From: JAIQFR01 sp041494445
GTDB taxonomy: Bacteria; Acidobacteriota; Polarisedimenticolia; Polarisedimenticolales; JAIQFR01
NCBI GenBank assembly: GCA_041494445.1
Contig: JBGQAU010000005.1
Coordinates: forward strand, 1-64,000
Direction: 5' to 3'
DNA length: 64,000 nt
Shown here: one piece after another, positions 24,804 to 33,042 of the stretch
Layout of the letters: each line of letters opens with the position of its first letter
Numbering within the stretch: the first letter of the stretch is position 1
Position numbers and translations under genes: made by a program
The notes under the pieces: generated by a model
Told to the model about the DNA's origin: nothing
Seen by the model: the letters and a program-made list of their open reading frames with translations, nothing else
Database searches by the model: none

Positions 24804-25090
24804 GGCCGGGCCTCGGCGGCCACCGGGGCATCGGCGGGGTGGATGATGTTGAGGTGGTACAGGTACTTGTGCGGGCCGAACGACACGAGCCCCTGTGTCC
24901 GCCGGATCTCGCGAAGGGTCCCCCTCGCGTCCCGGTGCTGAAGTGAAACGACGCGGACGCAGCCGACCCGGCCCACGAGCGGCGCGAGCTGCTCTCGCTT
25001 GCGCCTGGTCCGCTCGTTCTCTTCGGCTCGCGCCTCATCGTGGGTGACGCGCAGTCGCTCTAACCTAGCCTCAAGGTCTCTGAGGTTCAT
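24800..25090 (-). CDS. Hypothetical protein, 96 aa, in replication operon
   Basis: Starts MNLRDLEARLERLRVTHDEA with a charged coiled-coil (residues 3-35), followed by a likely beta-rich part (GCVRVVSLQHRD, LVSFGPHKYLYHLNII). ATGA overlaps at both ends couple it to its neighbours. The N terminus resembles the starts of the two zinc-ribbon proteins of the element. Function unknown. Confidence 0.58.
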   Translation of the reverse strand: MNLRDLEARLERLRVTHDEARAEENERTRRKREQLAPLVGRVGCVRVVSLQHRDARGTLREIRRTQGLVSFGPHKYLYHLNIIHPADAPVAAEARP

Positions 25091-25713
25091 GGCCGCACCT
25101 CAACGGCCGGGCGCCGAGGACGCCACGAGGCAAGCCACCGCAAGGCAGCCTCGCGCGGGATCGCGAGCCGCGGCATTGCCGGGTTGCCGTCCTTGATGAC
25201 CGAGAGTCGGCCGCGCCGGATCGCGCTGTAGATCGTCGGGAGCGCGGGCGCGGGTGGCCGGGTTACGGCTTGGAGCTGTTCGGGAGTGAAACTCGGGAAG
25301 GGCGGGAGTGGTGGGGGTGGGTCGGAGTCGCCGGTACTTGGGCCGTCGCGAGTCGTGGACGCACGGGACGCGCCAGCGGTGCACCGGGCTTGCCGATGCG
25401 CTCCACGGGGCCGCGCTACGCGCTGGACGGGCCTCCTGGTGCGGAGCGCCGTCCAGCGGGCGAGGCGGACGGCCCGGGACTCTCTCAGGAGCACGGCCGG
25501 AAGAACGATCCGCCGTCGCCGCTCCGGCCGGGTGAACTCGTAGGACCGCTTCAACCGCTCGACGGTTTCAAGGCTCGCCTTGGCCGCCGCGGTCTCGCCG
25601 CGCCGGGCGAATCCTTCGGCACGGGCCTGGTACCGCTTGATGTCTGTCGCGAGGTCCGAGCGTGTGAGCCGCGACCCGACCCCCACGCCGTGCTGAAAGA
25701 CGAGGATTGCCAC
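25087..25713 (-). CDS. Probable excisionase-type DNA-binding protein, 208 aa
   Basis: The C-terminal 60 residues look like an excisionase/MerR-type winged HTH: PTIYSAIRRGRLSVIKDG followed by PRLAIPREAALRWLASW. A Pro/Ser-rich linker (about 120-150) precedes it, and the N-terminal 60 residues are helical (LATDIKRYQARAEGFARRG). GGAGG lies 7 bases before the GTG start. It begins 12 bases after the ribbon-helix-helix gene and overlaps the next gene by ATGA. It could direct excision or control the replication operon. Confidence 0.6.
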   Translation of the reverse strand: MAILVFQHGVGVGSRLTRSDLATDIKRYQARAEGFARRGETAAAKASLETVERLKRSYEFTRPERRRRIVLPAVLLRESRAVRLARWTALRTRRPVQRVARPRGAHRQARCTAGASRASTTRDGPSTGDSDPPPPLPPFPSFTPEQLQAVTRPPAPALPTIYSAIRRGRLSVIKDGNPAMPRLAIPREAALRWLASWRPRRPAVEVRP

Positions 25714-25725
25714 GGTGGTCCTCCT

Positions 25726-25851
25726 CTACTCGCCGAGTGCCGATGCGATCAAGCGCCGCACCAGGCTCGACAAGGAGCGGTCCTCGGCTCGGGCGCGTGC
25801 CTCAAGCAGGGCCTTGATTTCGTGCGGGACAGTCACGTTGAGCGCGGTCAT
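25726..25851 (-). CDS. Ribbon-helix-helix (CopG/Arc-like) regulator, 41 aa
   Basis: A minimal RHH protein: MTALNVTVPHEIKALLEARAR forms the beta strand and first helix, SLSSLVRRLIASAL the second. AAAGGAGG lies 9 bases before the ATG. The frame stays open to 25965 but the longer forms cross the promoter. As the first gene of the replication operon it probably autoregulates it and controls copy number, as CopG does on plasmids; the role is inferred from family and position. Confidence 0.75.
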   Translation of the reverse strand: MTALNVTVPHEIKALLEARARAEDRSLSSLVRRLIASALGE

Positions 25852-25890
25852 CGAGTCTGCCTCCTTTCGTGAAGGGTTTGTCATGAACGA

Positions 25891-25920
25891 ACAGTAACGC
25901 CGACGCGCCGCCATTGTCAA
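25891..25920 (-). promoter_or_regulatory. Promoter of the element replication operon
   Basis: Minus strand consensus TTGACA (25915-25920), 18-base spacer, TACTGT (25891-25896). It is the best -35 in the element, and transcription would start about 35 bases before the ribbon-helix-helix ATG. Confidence 0.72.
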
Positions 25921-25965
25921 GAGTGATTCAACACTTTGGCAGCCCGCCGGCTGCACCACTACCAC

Positions 25966-26180
25966 ACAGCCACGGGACCCCGCGAGACCGGGCGCCGCGT
26001 GTGTCCGTTTTCTGTCCGTCCGCTGCGTAACTATGCGTCCGGGGTGCTGATGTTTCGGGAATGCGCGTGATCGGCCCGAAACCCCCTGATAAACGAAAAG
26101 CGCGGCGAGCCGTGAAACCCGCCGCGCTTCACTGTCAAAGTTATGCTTATCGAGACAATGGGCTCCGCTCGTTCATCTTC
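25966..26180. other. Right junction region, no gene seen
   Basis: These bases hold no convincing coding sequence. They include GTGTGTCC and CTGTCCGTCC motifs near 25997-26021 and the hairpin at 26098-26129. The right boundary of the element should lie here. Confidence 0.5.
26090..26129 (-). terminator. Rho-independent terminator downstream of the carboxyltransferase gene
   Basis: On the minus strand AAGCGCGGCG (26120-26129) pairs perfectly with CGCCGCGCTT (26098-26107) around a 12-base loop, followed by TTCGTTTAT. It would end transcripts coming from the carboxylase genes about 50 bases after the stop. Whether it is native or brought by the element cannot be told. Confidence 0.75.
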
Positions 26181-27905
26181 TCACCCCGCGAGGACCGACA
26201 GATCGTGCAACGACCAGATCCGAGGGTTCTTCACCCGCCGGTAGCCGATCGACTGGTACGCCATGGCGACCGCGGACTCGATCCAGAGCCTAAGCTCCCC
26301 GGGGCGGACGATCTCGTCCACGTCCATGCGGGAGGCGGCGAGCACCGGGTCCATGTCGCGGCTGATGCGCGCCTCGACCGCCTCCATGCCTCTCCGGGTC
26401 TCTTCCGCCTCCTCGGGGGTCTTCGCCACGATGTTGAAGTGGTCGTCGAGCTTCGCGTTGTAGGCCCCGATCGCCAGCGTCTTCCCCTCCATCACGGCGA
26501 GCCGCGTCATCGGGGTCGCGAGCTGGAGCACTGGCCGATACGGAAGCCCCGAGAGGGCGTAGTACCCCGCTCCCGACGCCTTCCGCAGGAGCACCGTGAA
26601 CATCGGCACGGCGTTGGCCGAGTTCGTGTAGATCAGGCTCGACCCGTAGCCGAGAAGCCCCTCCCGCTCGGCCTCGGGGCCGATGTCGAAGCCGGAGATG
26701 TCCTGGAGCCAGATGATCGGGATCCCGTCGTCGTTCAGCGCGCGGGAGAACTGCGAGACCTTGGCAATCCCCTCCCGATAGAGGATCCCTCCCGGGCGCT
26801 TCGCGTCGCGCTTCACGGGATCGTCCGTCAGGAGCGGATTGTTCGCGATGAACCCGGCATAGAGGCCGCCCACCCTCCCCACGCCGCAGATCATCTCGGG
26901 ACCCACCCCGGGAAGCACTTCCCAGAACAGCGAGTGGTCGACGAGCCGCGCCAGGACATGGCGCATCTCGAACCCCATGCGGTGATCGACGGGAAACAGG
27001 CCCTCCAGCTCCGATGGCGGATACGCGGGGGGCGCCGGGTCGGCGCCGTAACGGTAGTACTCCCAGGCGGGACTCGGGAGCTTCGCCACCTCCGCGCGCA
27101 GCCGGTCGAGGAGCACCGCGTCGTCGGGAACCCGGTGGTCGGCGCAGCGGCTCTGATGGACGTGGACGTCGGGCCCGCCGATGGACAGCGACGTGATCTT
27201 CTGCGACTTGCCCCCCTTCACCAGGGCGGCGCCCGCGATCACCATGTAGGCCTGCTCGGTCATGTAGACCACGTCGCTGATGATCGGCATGTAGCCGCCG
27301 CCCGCGATGCAGTCGCCGTGAACCCCGGCGATCTGGGGCACCCCCGCCGCCGAGAGGAGCGCGTTCATCCGGAAGATCCCGCCGGCGCCGGTGCGGCCGG
27401 GGAAGGTCTGCGACTGCTCCGGAAGGAAGAGCCCCGACGAGTCCACGAGGTAGATCACCGGGAGGCGGAGGCTGAGGGCCGCTTCCTGCGCCCGCTGGAT
27501 CTTCTCGGGCGTCCGCGGCCACCACGACCCGGACGCCACCGTGTTGTCGTTGGCGATCACCACCACCCATCGGCCGTGGACGCGGACGAACGCGGTCACC
27601 ACCCCCGCGCCCGGGGACGTCCTCGCGTCCTCGCCGAAGGTCCGCCCCCAGTTCACCAGGGTGCCGATGGGAAGCACCGGACTGTCGGAGTCCTTGAGCC
27701 GCTCCACCCGCTCCCAGGTCGGCAGCTTCCCCTTCTCGCGGACCCTGGCCTCGTACTTCGGACCCCAACCGGCCCGCACCGCCGCTCGCTTGCTTTCCAG
27801 CGCGCGCCCTTGCTCTTCCGCCGCATCGCACTGCGCCCGCCACACGTCGTCTCGGAGGAAACGCTCGTGCGGCTCGCCGATCGGCTCCAGGATCACCTTG
27901 GCCAC
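26181..27905 (-). CDS. Acyl-CoA carboxylase carboxyltransferase subunit
   Basis: Carboxyltransferase (PccB/AccD5/MccB type), 574 aa, transferring CO2 from carboxybiotin to an acyl-CoA such as acetyl-, propionyl- or methylcrotonyl-CoA. Conserved segments include VNWGRTFGEDARTSPGAGVV, NDNTVASGSWWPRTPEKIQR, YLVDSSGLFLPEQ, FRMNALLSAAGVPQIAGVHG and WLQDISGFDIGPEAE. The substrate is not determinable by eye. The GTG start follows a run of nine G on the minus strand that serves as RBS; the in-frame sequence upstream is shadow of the biotin carboxylase gene. It is 11 bases from that gene, so co-transcribed. Confidence 0.9.
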   Translation of the reverse strand: MAKVILEPIGEPHERFLRDDVWRAQCDAAEEQGRALESKRAAVRAGWGPKYEARVREKGKLPTWERVERLKDSDSPVLPIGTLVNWGRTFGEDARTSPGAGVVTAFVRVHGRWVVVIANDNTVASGSWWPRTPEKIQRAQEAALSLRLPVIYLVDSSGLFLPEQSQTFPGRTGAGGIFRMNALLSAAGVPQIAGVHGDCIAGGGYMPIISDVVYMTEQAYMVIAGAALVKGGKSQKITSLSIGGPDVHVHQSRCADHRVPDDAVLLDRLRAEVAKLPSPAWEYYRYGADPAPPAYPPSELEGLFPVDHRMGFEMRHVLARLVDHSLFWEVLPGVGPEMICGVGRVGGLYAGFIANNPLLTDDPVKRDAKRPGGILYREGIAKVSQFSRALNDDGIPIIWLQDISGFDIGPEAEREGLLGYGSSLIYTNSANAVPMFTVLLRKASGAGYYALSGLPYRPVLQLATPMTRLAVMEGKTLAIGAYNAKLDDHFNIVAKTPEEAEETRRGMEAVEARISRDMDPVLAASRMDVDEIVRPGELRLWIESAVAMAYQSIGYRRVKNPRIWSLHDLSVLAG

Positions 27906-27916
27906 GTTCCCCCCCC

Positions 27917-29275
27917 CTACCCCGTGAGCCCGCTCCGCTCCAGGAACTGGACGTCGTACCCGCCGCGCGCGAATTCCGGGTGCTCGAGGATCGCCCGGTG
28001 GAGCGGGATCGTGGTGCGCACTCCCTCGATGCGCAGGCTCGCCAGCGCGATCTTCGCCGCCTCGATCGCGCGCGGCCGGTCCGCGGCGTGCACGATCAGC
28101 TTGCCCACCATCGAGTCGTAGTTCGGCGGAATCCGATACCCCTGGCGCACCGCGGAGTCCCAGCGCACCCGGGTCCCGGGCCCGGCGGCCGTGGGCGGCT
28201 CGAACGCGATGATCGTGCCGGGATCCGGCCGGAACCCATTCGCCGGATCTTCCGCGTTGATGCGAAGCTCGATGGCATGCCCCGCGAAGGTCACGTCCTC
28301 CTGACGCAGACGGAGCGGGTGCAAAGCGGCCAGGCGAATCTGCTCCACGACCAGGTCGACCCCCGTGACCATCTCGGTGACCGGGTGCTCCACCTGGAGC
28401 CGCGCGTTCATCTCCATGAAGAACAGCGAGCCGTCGGCGGCGCGGAGGAACTCCACCGTGCCCGCGTTGCGATAGCCGAGGGACGCCACGGCGTGAGCCA
28501 CGCGCTCGCCGATCGAGACCCGCGTGGGAGCGTCCATGACCGGGGAGGGCGATTCCTCGAGAAGCTTCTGATGATGCCTCTGAATCGAGCACTCGCGCTC
28601 GCCGAGATGAATCCCCTTTCCGAACGCGTCGCAGAGCACCTGGAACTCGACGTGGCGCCCCCCGTCGATGTACTTCTCGAGGTAGAGGCCCCCGTTGCCG
28701 AAGGCCTTCTCCGCCTCGAGCGCCGCCTCGCCGAAAGCGCGATCGAGATCGCCCTCGCCCGCGCACAGGCGCATCCCGCGCCCGCCCCCTCCGGCCACGG
28801 CCTTGAGCAGGACGGGATAGCCGATCCGGGCGGCCTCGGACCGCGCATCCTCGAGGCCCGTGAGGACGCCGTCGCTCCCGGGAATCGTGGGGACGCCCGC
28901 GGCCGCGAGGGTGCGTTTCGCCTCGACCTTGTCCCCCACCCTCCGGATCGCCGCGGGACCCGGCCCGATGAACGTGATCCCCTGCTGCTCCGCCCGTGCG
29001 GCGAAGACCGCGTTCTCCGCGAGGAAGCCGTATCCGGGGTGGACGGCCTGGCAGCCGGTCTGCTCGGCGGCTTGCAGGATCGACCCCGCGTCGAGGTAGG
29101 ACCGGTCGGCGCGCGCCGGTCCGATGCAGACCGTGGCGTCCGCCTCGGCGAGCCAGGGGCCGTCGCGGTCCGCCTCCGAGAAGACGGCCACGGTCTCGAT
29201 TCCGAGCCCCTTCGCGGCGCGGATCACCCGGAGCGCGATCTCCCCCCGGTTGGCGACCAGGATCCTCCGGAACAC
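27917..29275 (-). CDS. accC: Biotin carboxylase subunit of acyl-CoA carboxylase
   Basis: ATP-grasp biotin carboxylase, 452 aa, the usual length. It starts MFRRILVANRGEIALRVIRAAKGLGI. ATP-binding glycine loop AVAGGGGRGMR and the catalytic block MNARLQVEHPVTEMVTGVDLV are present, plus EHDY-type ends (INAEDPANGFRPDPG). The GTG at 29275 has GGGGGAG about 5 bases upstream; longer upstream starts cross the divergent promoter region. No biotinyl domain is attached, so it needs the separate carrier at 16780-17376. The carboxyltransferase follows 11 bases later. Confidence 0.93.
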   Translation of the reverse strand: MFRRILVANRGEIALRVIRAAKGLGIETVAVFSEADRDGPWLAEADATVCIGPARADRSYLDAGSILQAAEQTGCQAVHPGYGFLAENAVFAARAEQQGITFIGPGPAAIRRVGDKVEAKRTLAAAGVPTIPGSDGVLTGLEDARSEAARIGYPVLLKAVAGGGGRGMRLCAGEGDLDRAFGEAALEAEKAFGNGGLYLEKYIDGGRHVEFQVLCDAFGKGIHLGERECSIQRHHQKLLEESPSPVMDAPTRVSIGERVAHAVASLGYRNAGTVEFLRAADGSLFFMEMNARLQVEHPVTEMVTGVDLVVEQIRLAALHPLRLRQEDVTFAGHAIELRINAEDPANGFRPDPGTIIAFEPPTAAGPGTRVRWDSAVRQGYRIPPNYDSMVGKLIVHAADRPRAIEAAKIALASLRIEGVRTTIPLHRAILEHPEFARGGYDVQFLERSGLTG

Positions 29276-29426
29276 CTTTCTCCCCCTTCGAAACGGCCGA
29301 GAGAGTCTAACCGGGGTCGCTCCCGCAGGCAATCTCTCGGCCTGTCGGAGTTCATTCCGATCCGCTACACTGACGTCCCTTCCCAACGCGTGCCCGCCGG
29401 CCACGGACCGCGGGAGGAGAGCGAAG

Positions 29427-30641
29427 ATGCCCCAACCCAAGCGCCTCTCACGACGAGCCCTTGAGATGCCCGCCTCCCCGATCCGCCGCCTCGCTCCGTT
29501 CGCTACGGAGGCACGCAAGGCCGGCAAGACGATCTACCCGCTCAACATCGGCCAGCCCGACATCCCCACCCCGAAGGAGATCCTGGACCGCCTCCGGAGC
29601 TTCGGCGAGCGCAACGTCGCGTACGGCCCCTCCCAGGGGTTGCCGGAGTTCATCGAGACGCTGCGCGGCTACTACGCGCGGGTCGGCCTTTCCGTCGCCG
29701 CCGAGGAGATCTTCGTGACGACCGGCGGGAGCGAGGCGATCCTGTTCGTCCTGGCCGCGCTCGCGGACGACGGCGACGACGTTCTGGTCTTCGAGCCCTT
29801 TTACACGAACTACAGCGGCTTCGCCGCGCTGATCGGCGTCAGGCTCGTCCCGGTCACGACCCGGGCCGAGGACGGCTACCATCTCCCCTCGCGGAGCGAG
29901 ATCGAAGCGAAGATCGGGCCGAAGACCCGCGCGATCCTCATCTGCTCCCCCAACAACCCCACCGGCACCGTCTATACCGACGAGGAAATGGATCTCCTGG
30001 GCGCGATCTGCCGCGATCGAGACCTCCACCTGATCTCCGACGAGGTCTACCGGGAATTCGCGTACGATGGGCGGAAGCAGCGGTCGGTGCTCACCTTGGA
30101 GGGGCTCGAAGACCGCGCCGTCATGGTGGACAGCCTGTCGAAGCGCGTGTCGCTGTGCGGCATGAGGATCGGGAACATCGTCAGCCGGAACCGCGACCTC
30201 ATGGCCGCGGTGCTGAAGTTCGGCCAGGCGCGGCTGTGCCCGCCCACCGTCGGCCAGTTCGCGGCGTGCGCGCTGGGGAGCGTCCCTCCGTCCTACATCG
30301 AAGGGGTGATCCGGGAGTACCAGCGACGGCGCGACGTGGTCTACGCCGCGCTCGCGAAAGCACCCGGCGTGACCGTGCGGAAGCCGGAAGGGGCGTTCTA
30401 CCTCTGCGTCAGGCTGCCGGTCGACAACGCGGAGCGCTTCGCGATCTACATGCTCCGCGACTTCGCGATGGACGGCGAGACGGTGATGGTCGCTCCCGCC
30501 GACGGCTTCTACGCGACGCCCGGCCTGGGCCGGGACGAGGTGCGGATCGCGTACGTACTCGAGGAGGCCAAGCTGGTCCGCGCGATGGCGATCTTGACCT
30601 CGGCGCTCGGGGCCTACCCGGGCAAGACCGTGATGGTTTAG
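29427..30641 (+). CDS. Class I/II pyridoxal-phosphate aminotransferase (aspartate-type)
   Basis: A 404-aa fold-type I aminotransferase. It shows IGQPDIPTPKEI, the PLP-binding NNPTG (176-180), ISDEVY with D205, and the Schiff-base lysine K239 in DSLSKRVSLCG. The likely reaction is transfer of the amino group of aspartate or an aromatic amino acid to 2-oxoglutarate; the exact substrate is uncertain. GGGAGGAG lies upstream of the ATG at 29427; longer in-frame sequence is antisense to accC. It diverges from the carboxylase operon and stands alone. Confidence 0.88.
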   Translation: MPQPKRLSRRALEMPASPIRRLAPFATEARKAGKTIYPLNIGQPDIPTPKEILDRLRSFGERNVAYGPSQGLPEFIETLRGYYARVGLSVAAEEIFVTTGGSEAILFVLAALADDGDDVLVFEPFYTNYSGFAALIGVRLVPVTTRAEDGYHLPSRSEIEAKIGPKTRAILICSPNNPTGTVYTDEEMDLLGAICRDRDLHLISDEVYREFAYDGRKQRSVLTLEGLEDRAVMVDSLSKRVSLCGMRIGNIVSRNRDLMAAVLKFGQARLCPPTVGQFAACALGSVPPSYIEGVIREYQRRRDVVYAALAKAPGVTVRKPEGAFYLCVRLPVDNAERFAIYMLRDFAMDGETVMVAPADGFYATPGLGRDEVRIAYVLEEAKLVRAMAILTSALGAYPGKTVMV

Positions 30642-30664
30642 GAGGTCGGCGAACTGGCGGCGGG

Positions 30665-30693
30665 TTGTCCCCAACGCCTGATTCCGGTACAAT
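30665..30693 (+). promoter_or_regulatory. Promoter of nfnAB
   Basis: TTGTCC (30665-30670) and TACAAT (30688-30693) are separated by 17 bases. Transcription would begin about 47 bases before the nfnA ATG. Confidence 0.68.
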
Positions 30694-30746
30694 CAGGACT
30701 CATTTGGGTCGGAATTGACCGCTCCCTGCGCGGCCGGAGGGAACCG

Positions 30747-31580
30747 ATGCACTCCGTGCTCTCACGCGACGAGCTCTCGCCCAACGTCGTGCGGCTCGTC
30801 GTCGAGGCTCCCCGGATCGCGGAGATCCGCCATCCCGGCCAGTTCGTGATCGTGCGCCGGGCGCCGGGCTGCGAGAGGATTCCCCTAACGATCGCCGACG
30901 CGGACGCATCGGCGGGGACCATCACGCTGGTGATCCAGGCGGTGGGCAAGAGCACCACCGAGCTCACGGCCTTGCGGCAGGGGGACTCGATCCGCGATGT
31001 CGCGGGACCCCTCGGGCACACCACCGAGCTGCTCGAGTCGGGCCGGGCGGTCTGCGTCGGCGGCGGCGTCGGGACGGCGGTCGTGTACCCGATCGCCCAG
31101 GAGCTGAACCGGCGCGGGGTGCGCGTCACCAGCGTGATCGGCGGCCGCTCCCGCGAGTGGGTGATCTACGAGCAGGAGCTGCGCGGGCAGGGCGAGGTCG
31201 TCGTGTGCACCGACGACGGAAGCTACGGGCGCCCCGGCTTCGTGACGGAGGCGCTCAAGGACGTCCTCGCGTCCGGCGGGGTCGATGCGGTGTACGCCGT
31301 GGGTCCGGTCCCGATGATGCGCGCGGTCGTGGAGATCACCCGGCCTCTTAGGGTCCGCACGATCGTGTCGCTGAATCCGATCATGGTGGATGGGACCGGG
31401 ATGTGCGGCGGCTGCCGCGTGACGGTCGGCGGCGAGACGAAGTACGCCTGTGTCGACGGCCCTGAGTTCGACGGTCACCTGGTGAACTTCGACGAGCTCA
31501 AGGATCGGCTGACCACGTACAGGGAATTCGAGCAGGCCGCGCTCGCCAGCCTGGAACACGAGTGCAAGATCGGGCGGTGA
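30747..31580 (+). CDS. nfnA: NADH-dependent ferredoxin:NADP oxidoreductase small subunit (NfnA/SudB-like)
   Basis: FAD/NAD-binding subunit, 277 aa. An N-terminal FAD-binding barrel (HPGQFVIVRR; IPLTIADAD) is followed by an NAD(P) domain (GGGVGTAVVYPIAQ) and a C-terminal [2Fe-2S] site. The ligand pattern D215-x4-C220-x2-C223-x11-C235 matches the unusual Asp/3-Cys cluster described for Nfn small subunits. Nfn performs flavin-based electron bifurcation between NADPH, NAD+ and ferredoxin. GGAGG precedes the ATG. The large subunit follows after 28 bases. Confidence 0.87.
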   Translation: MHSVLSRDELSPNVVRLVVEAPRIAEIRHPGQFVIVRRAPGCERIPLTIADADASAGTITLVIQAVGKSTTELTALRQGDSIRDVAGPLGHTTELLESGRAVCVGGGVGTAVVYPIAQELNRRGVRVTSVIGGRSREWVIYEQELRGQGEVVVCTDDGSYGRPGFVTEALKDVLASGGVDAVYAVGPVPMMRAVVEITRPLRVRTIVSLNPIMVDGTGMCGGCRVTVGGETKYACVDGPEFDGHLVNFDELKDRLTTYREFEQAALASLEHECKIGR

Positions 31581-31608
31581 GGCGTCGCCGATCCGGGAGG
31601 CCAGGGAA

Positions 31609-33042
31609 ATGTCCGAACCCCGACCGTTGACCCCGAAGGAGCGGATGGCCATCGAGCGTCAGAAGATGGTCGAGCAGGACCCCTCCGCGCGTACCAAGAA
31701 CTTCGACGAGGTCAACCTGGGCTATCCCGAGCAGCTCGCGATGCTCGAGGCGCGGCGGTGCCTGCAGTGCAAGACCGCCAAGTGCATCGAGGGGTGCCCC
31801 GTCGCCGTGGACATTCCGACGTTCATCCGGCACCTGTCCGAGGGAAACCTGCCGGCCGCCGCGGAGATCCTCCTCAAGGACAACTCCCTGCCCGCGGTCA
31901 CCGGTAGGGTCTGCCCCCAGGAGACCCAGTGCGAGGCCGTGTGCATCCGCGGGAACAAGAGCACGCCGGTCGCCGTCGGCTACCTCGAGCGCTTCGTCGC
32001 GGATTGGGCGCTGTCCCGCAAGGACGGGGTGCCCTTCCGCGAGGCTCCGAGGAGCGGCAAGAAGGTCGCCGTGGTCGGGTCCGGCCCCGGGGGGCTCACG
32101 GCGGCGGGAGAGTTGATCCAGCACGGCCACGACGTGACCGTCTTCGAGGCGTTCCACGCGCCGGGGGGCGTGCTCATCTACGGGATCCCCGAGTTCCGCC
32201 TGCCGAAGGACCTCGTGCAGAAGGAGGTCGACCGGCTGGTCCGGCACGGCGTCAAGATCGAGTTCAACTCCATCGTCGGCAAGACCTACACCCTGCCGGA
32301 CTTGAGAGCGCGCTTCGACGCGGTGTTCATCGCCGTCGGGGCCGGCCTTCCGGTGTTCATGAACGTGCCCGGCGAGAACTACAAGGGCGTCTACTCCGCC
32401 AACGAGTACCTGACCCGCGTGAACCTCATGGGCGCGTGGGCGTCCGGCGCGGCGACGCCGGTGCTCAAGGGAAAGCGCGTCGCGGTCGTGGGCGGCGGCA
32501 ACGTGGCCATGGATTCGGTCCGGACCTCGAAGCGACTCGGCGCCGACGAGTCGATCATCGTCTACCGCCGCAGCCGCGTCGAGATGCCCGCCCGCGTCGA
32601 GGAGGTCCACCACGCGGAGGAGGAGGGGATCCGGTTCGACCTCCTCGTCGCGCCGGTCGAGGTGCTCGGCAACGAGCAGGGGTGGGTCTCGGGGCTCAAG
32701 TGCGTCCGGATGGAGCTGGGCGAGCCGGACGCGTCCGGGCGACGCCGGCCCGTCCCGATCGCCGGATCCGAGTACGTCATCCCCTGCGACATCGTCGTCG
32801 TCGCCATCGGGACCCGGGCGAACCCGCTGCTCACGGCCACCTGCCCCGAGCTCAAGCTGAACCGATGGGGATACATCGAGGTGGACGCCAACGGCATGAC
32901 GAACCTTCCCGGCGTGTTCGCGGGGGGGGACATCGTGCGCGGCGCCGCGACCGTCATCCTCGCGATGGGGGACGGCAAGACCGCGGCCAAGGCGATCGGA
33001 GCGTACCTCGCGGGGGAGCAGCAGCTCCCGGTCGTGTCCTAG
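31609..33042 (+). CDS. nfnB: Nfn large subunit / glutamate-synthase-beta-like flavoprotein
   Basis: A 477-aa flavoprotein of the GltD-like family. N-terminal cysteines C51, C54, C59 and C63, then C102, C108 and C112, fit two [4Fe-4S] clusters. FAD and NADPH Rossmann motifs are VAVVGSGPGGLTAAGEL and VAVVGGGNVAMDSVRT, and AGGDIVRGAATVILAMGDGK closes the FAD site. On its own it could be called a homotetrameric glutamate synthase, but pairing with the Asp/3-Cys small subunit makes Nfn transhydrogenase more likely. Its stop shares the CTAG tetranucleotide with the convergent heptosyltransferase gene. Confidence 0.88.
   Translation: MSEPRPLTPKERMAIERQKMVEQDPSARTKNFDEVNLGYPEQLAMLEARRCLQCKTAKCIEGCPVAVDIPTFIRHLSEGNLPAAAEILLKDNSLPAVTGRVCPQETQCEAVCIRGNKSTPVAVGYLERFVADWALSRKDGVPFREAPRSGKKVAVVGSGPGGLTAAGELIQHGHDVTVFEAFHAPGGVLIYGIPEFRLPKDLVQKEVDRLVRHGVKIEFNSIVGKTYTLPDLRARFDAVFIAVGAGLPVFMNVPGENYKGVYSANEYLTRVNLMGAWASGAATPVLKGKRVAVVGGGNVAMDSVRTSKRLGADESIIVYRRSRVEMPARVEEVHHAEEEGIRFDLLVAPVEVLGNEQGWVSGLKCVRMELGEPDASGRRRPVPIAGSEYVIPCDIVVVAIGTRANPLLTATCPELKLNRWGYIEVDANGMTNLPGVFAGGDIVRGAATVILAMGDGKTAAKAIGAYLAGEQQLPVVS

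Larger units (their letters stand above)
17437..25965. mobile_element. Integrated mobile element (integrase plus DnaB/RepA replicon), approximate limits
   Basis: The region holds a tyrosine integrase at its left edge, small DNA-binding proteins, a replicative helicase, a ribbon-helix-helix gene and many short unknown genes, flanked on both sides by acyl-CoA carboxylase genes. No portal, capsid, tail, large terminase, relaxase or transposase is recognised, so it is closer to an integrative plasmid or phage satellite than to a complete prophage. Limits are uncertain: the left end lies in 17377-17437 and the right end in 25966-26180. A shared GGCGAGCCG (17440-17448 and 26104-26112) is a weak attachment-site candidate only. 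Confidence 0.8.

Noticed and set aside
25852..25965. Longer ribbon-helix-helix protein starting at 25965 or 25884
   Set aside because: The longer forms cross a consensus promoter and lack an RBS as good as the one before 25851.
17440..26112. GGCGAGCCG at 17440-17448 and 26104-26112 as att core
   Set aside because: Only 9 bases, GC-rich, and the right copy lies in a terminator hairpin; kept only as a weak candidate in the element entry.
26061..28121. Long plus-strand open frame opposite the carboxyltransferase
   Set aside because: Composition is His/Arg/Pro-rich with no family signature; the minus strand frame is a clear carboxyltransferase.
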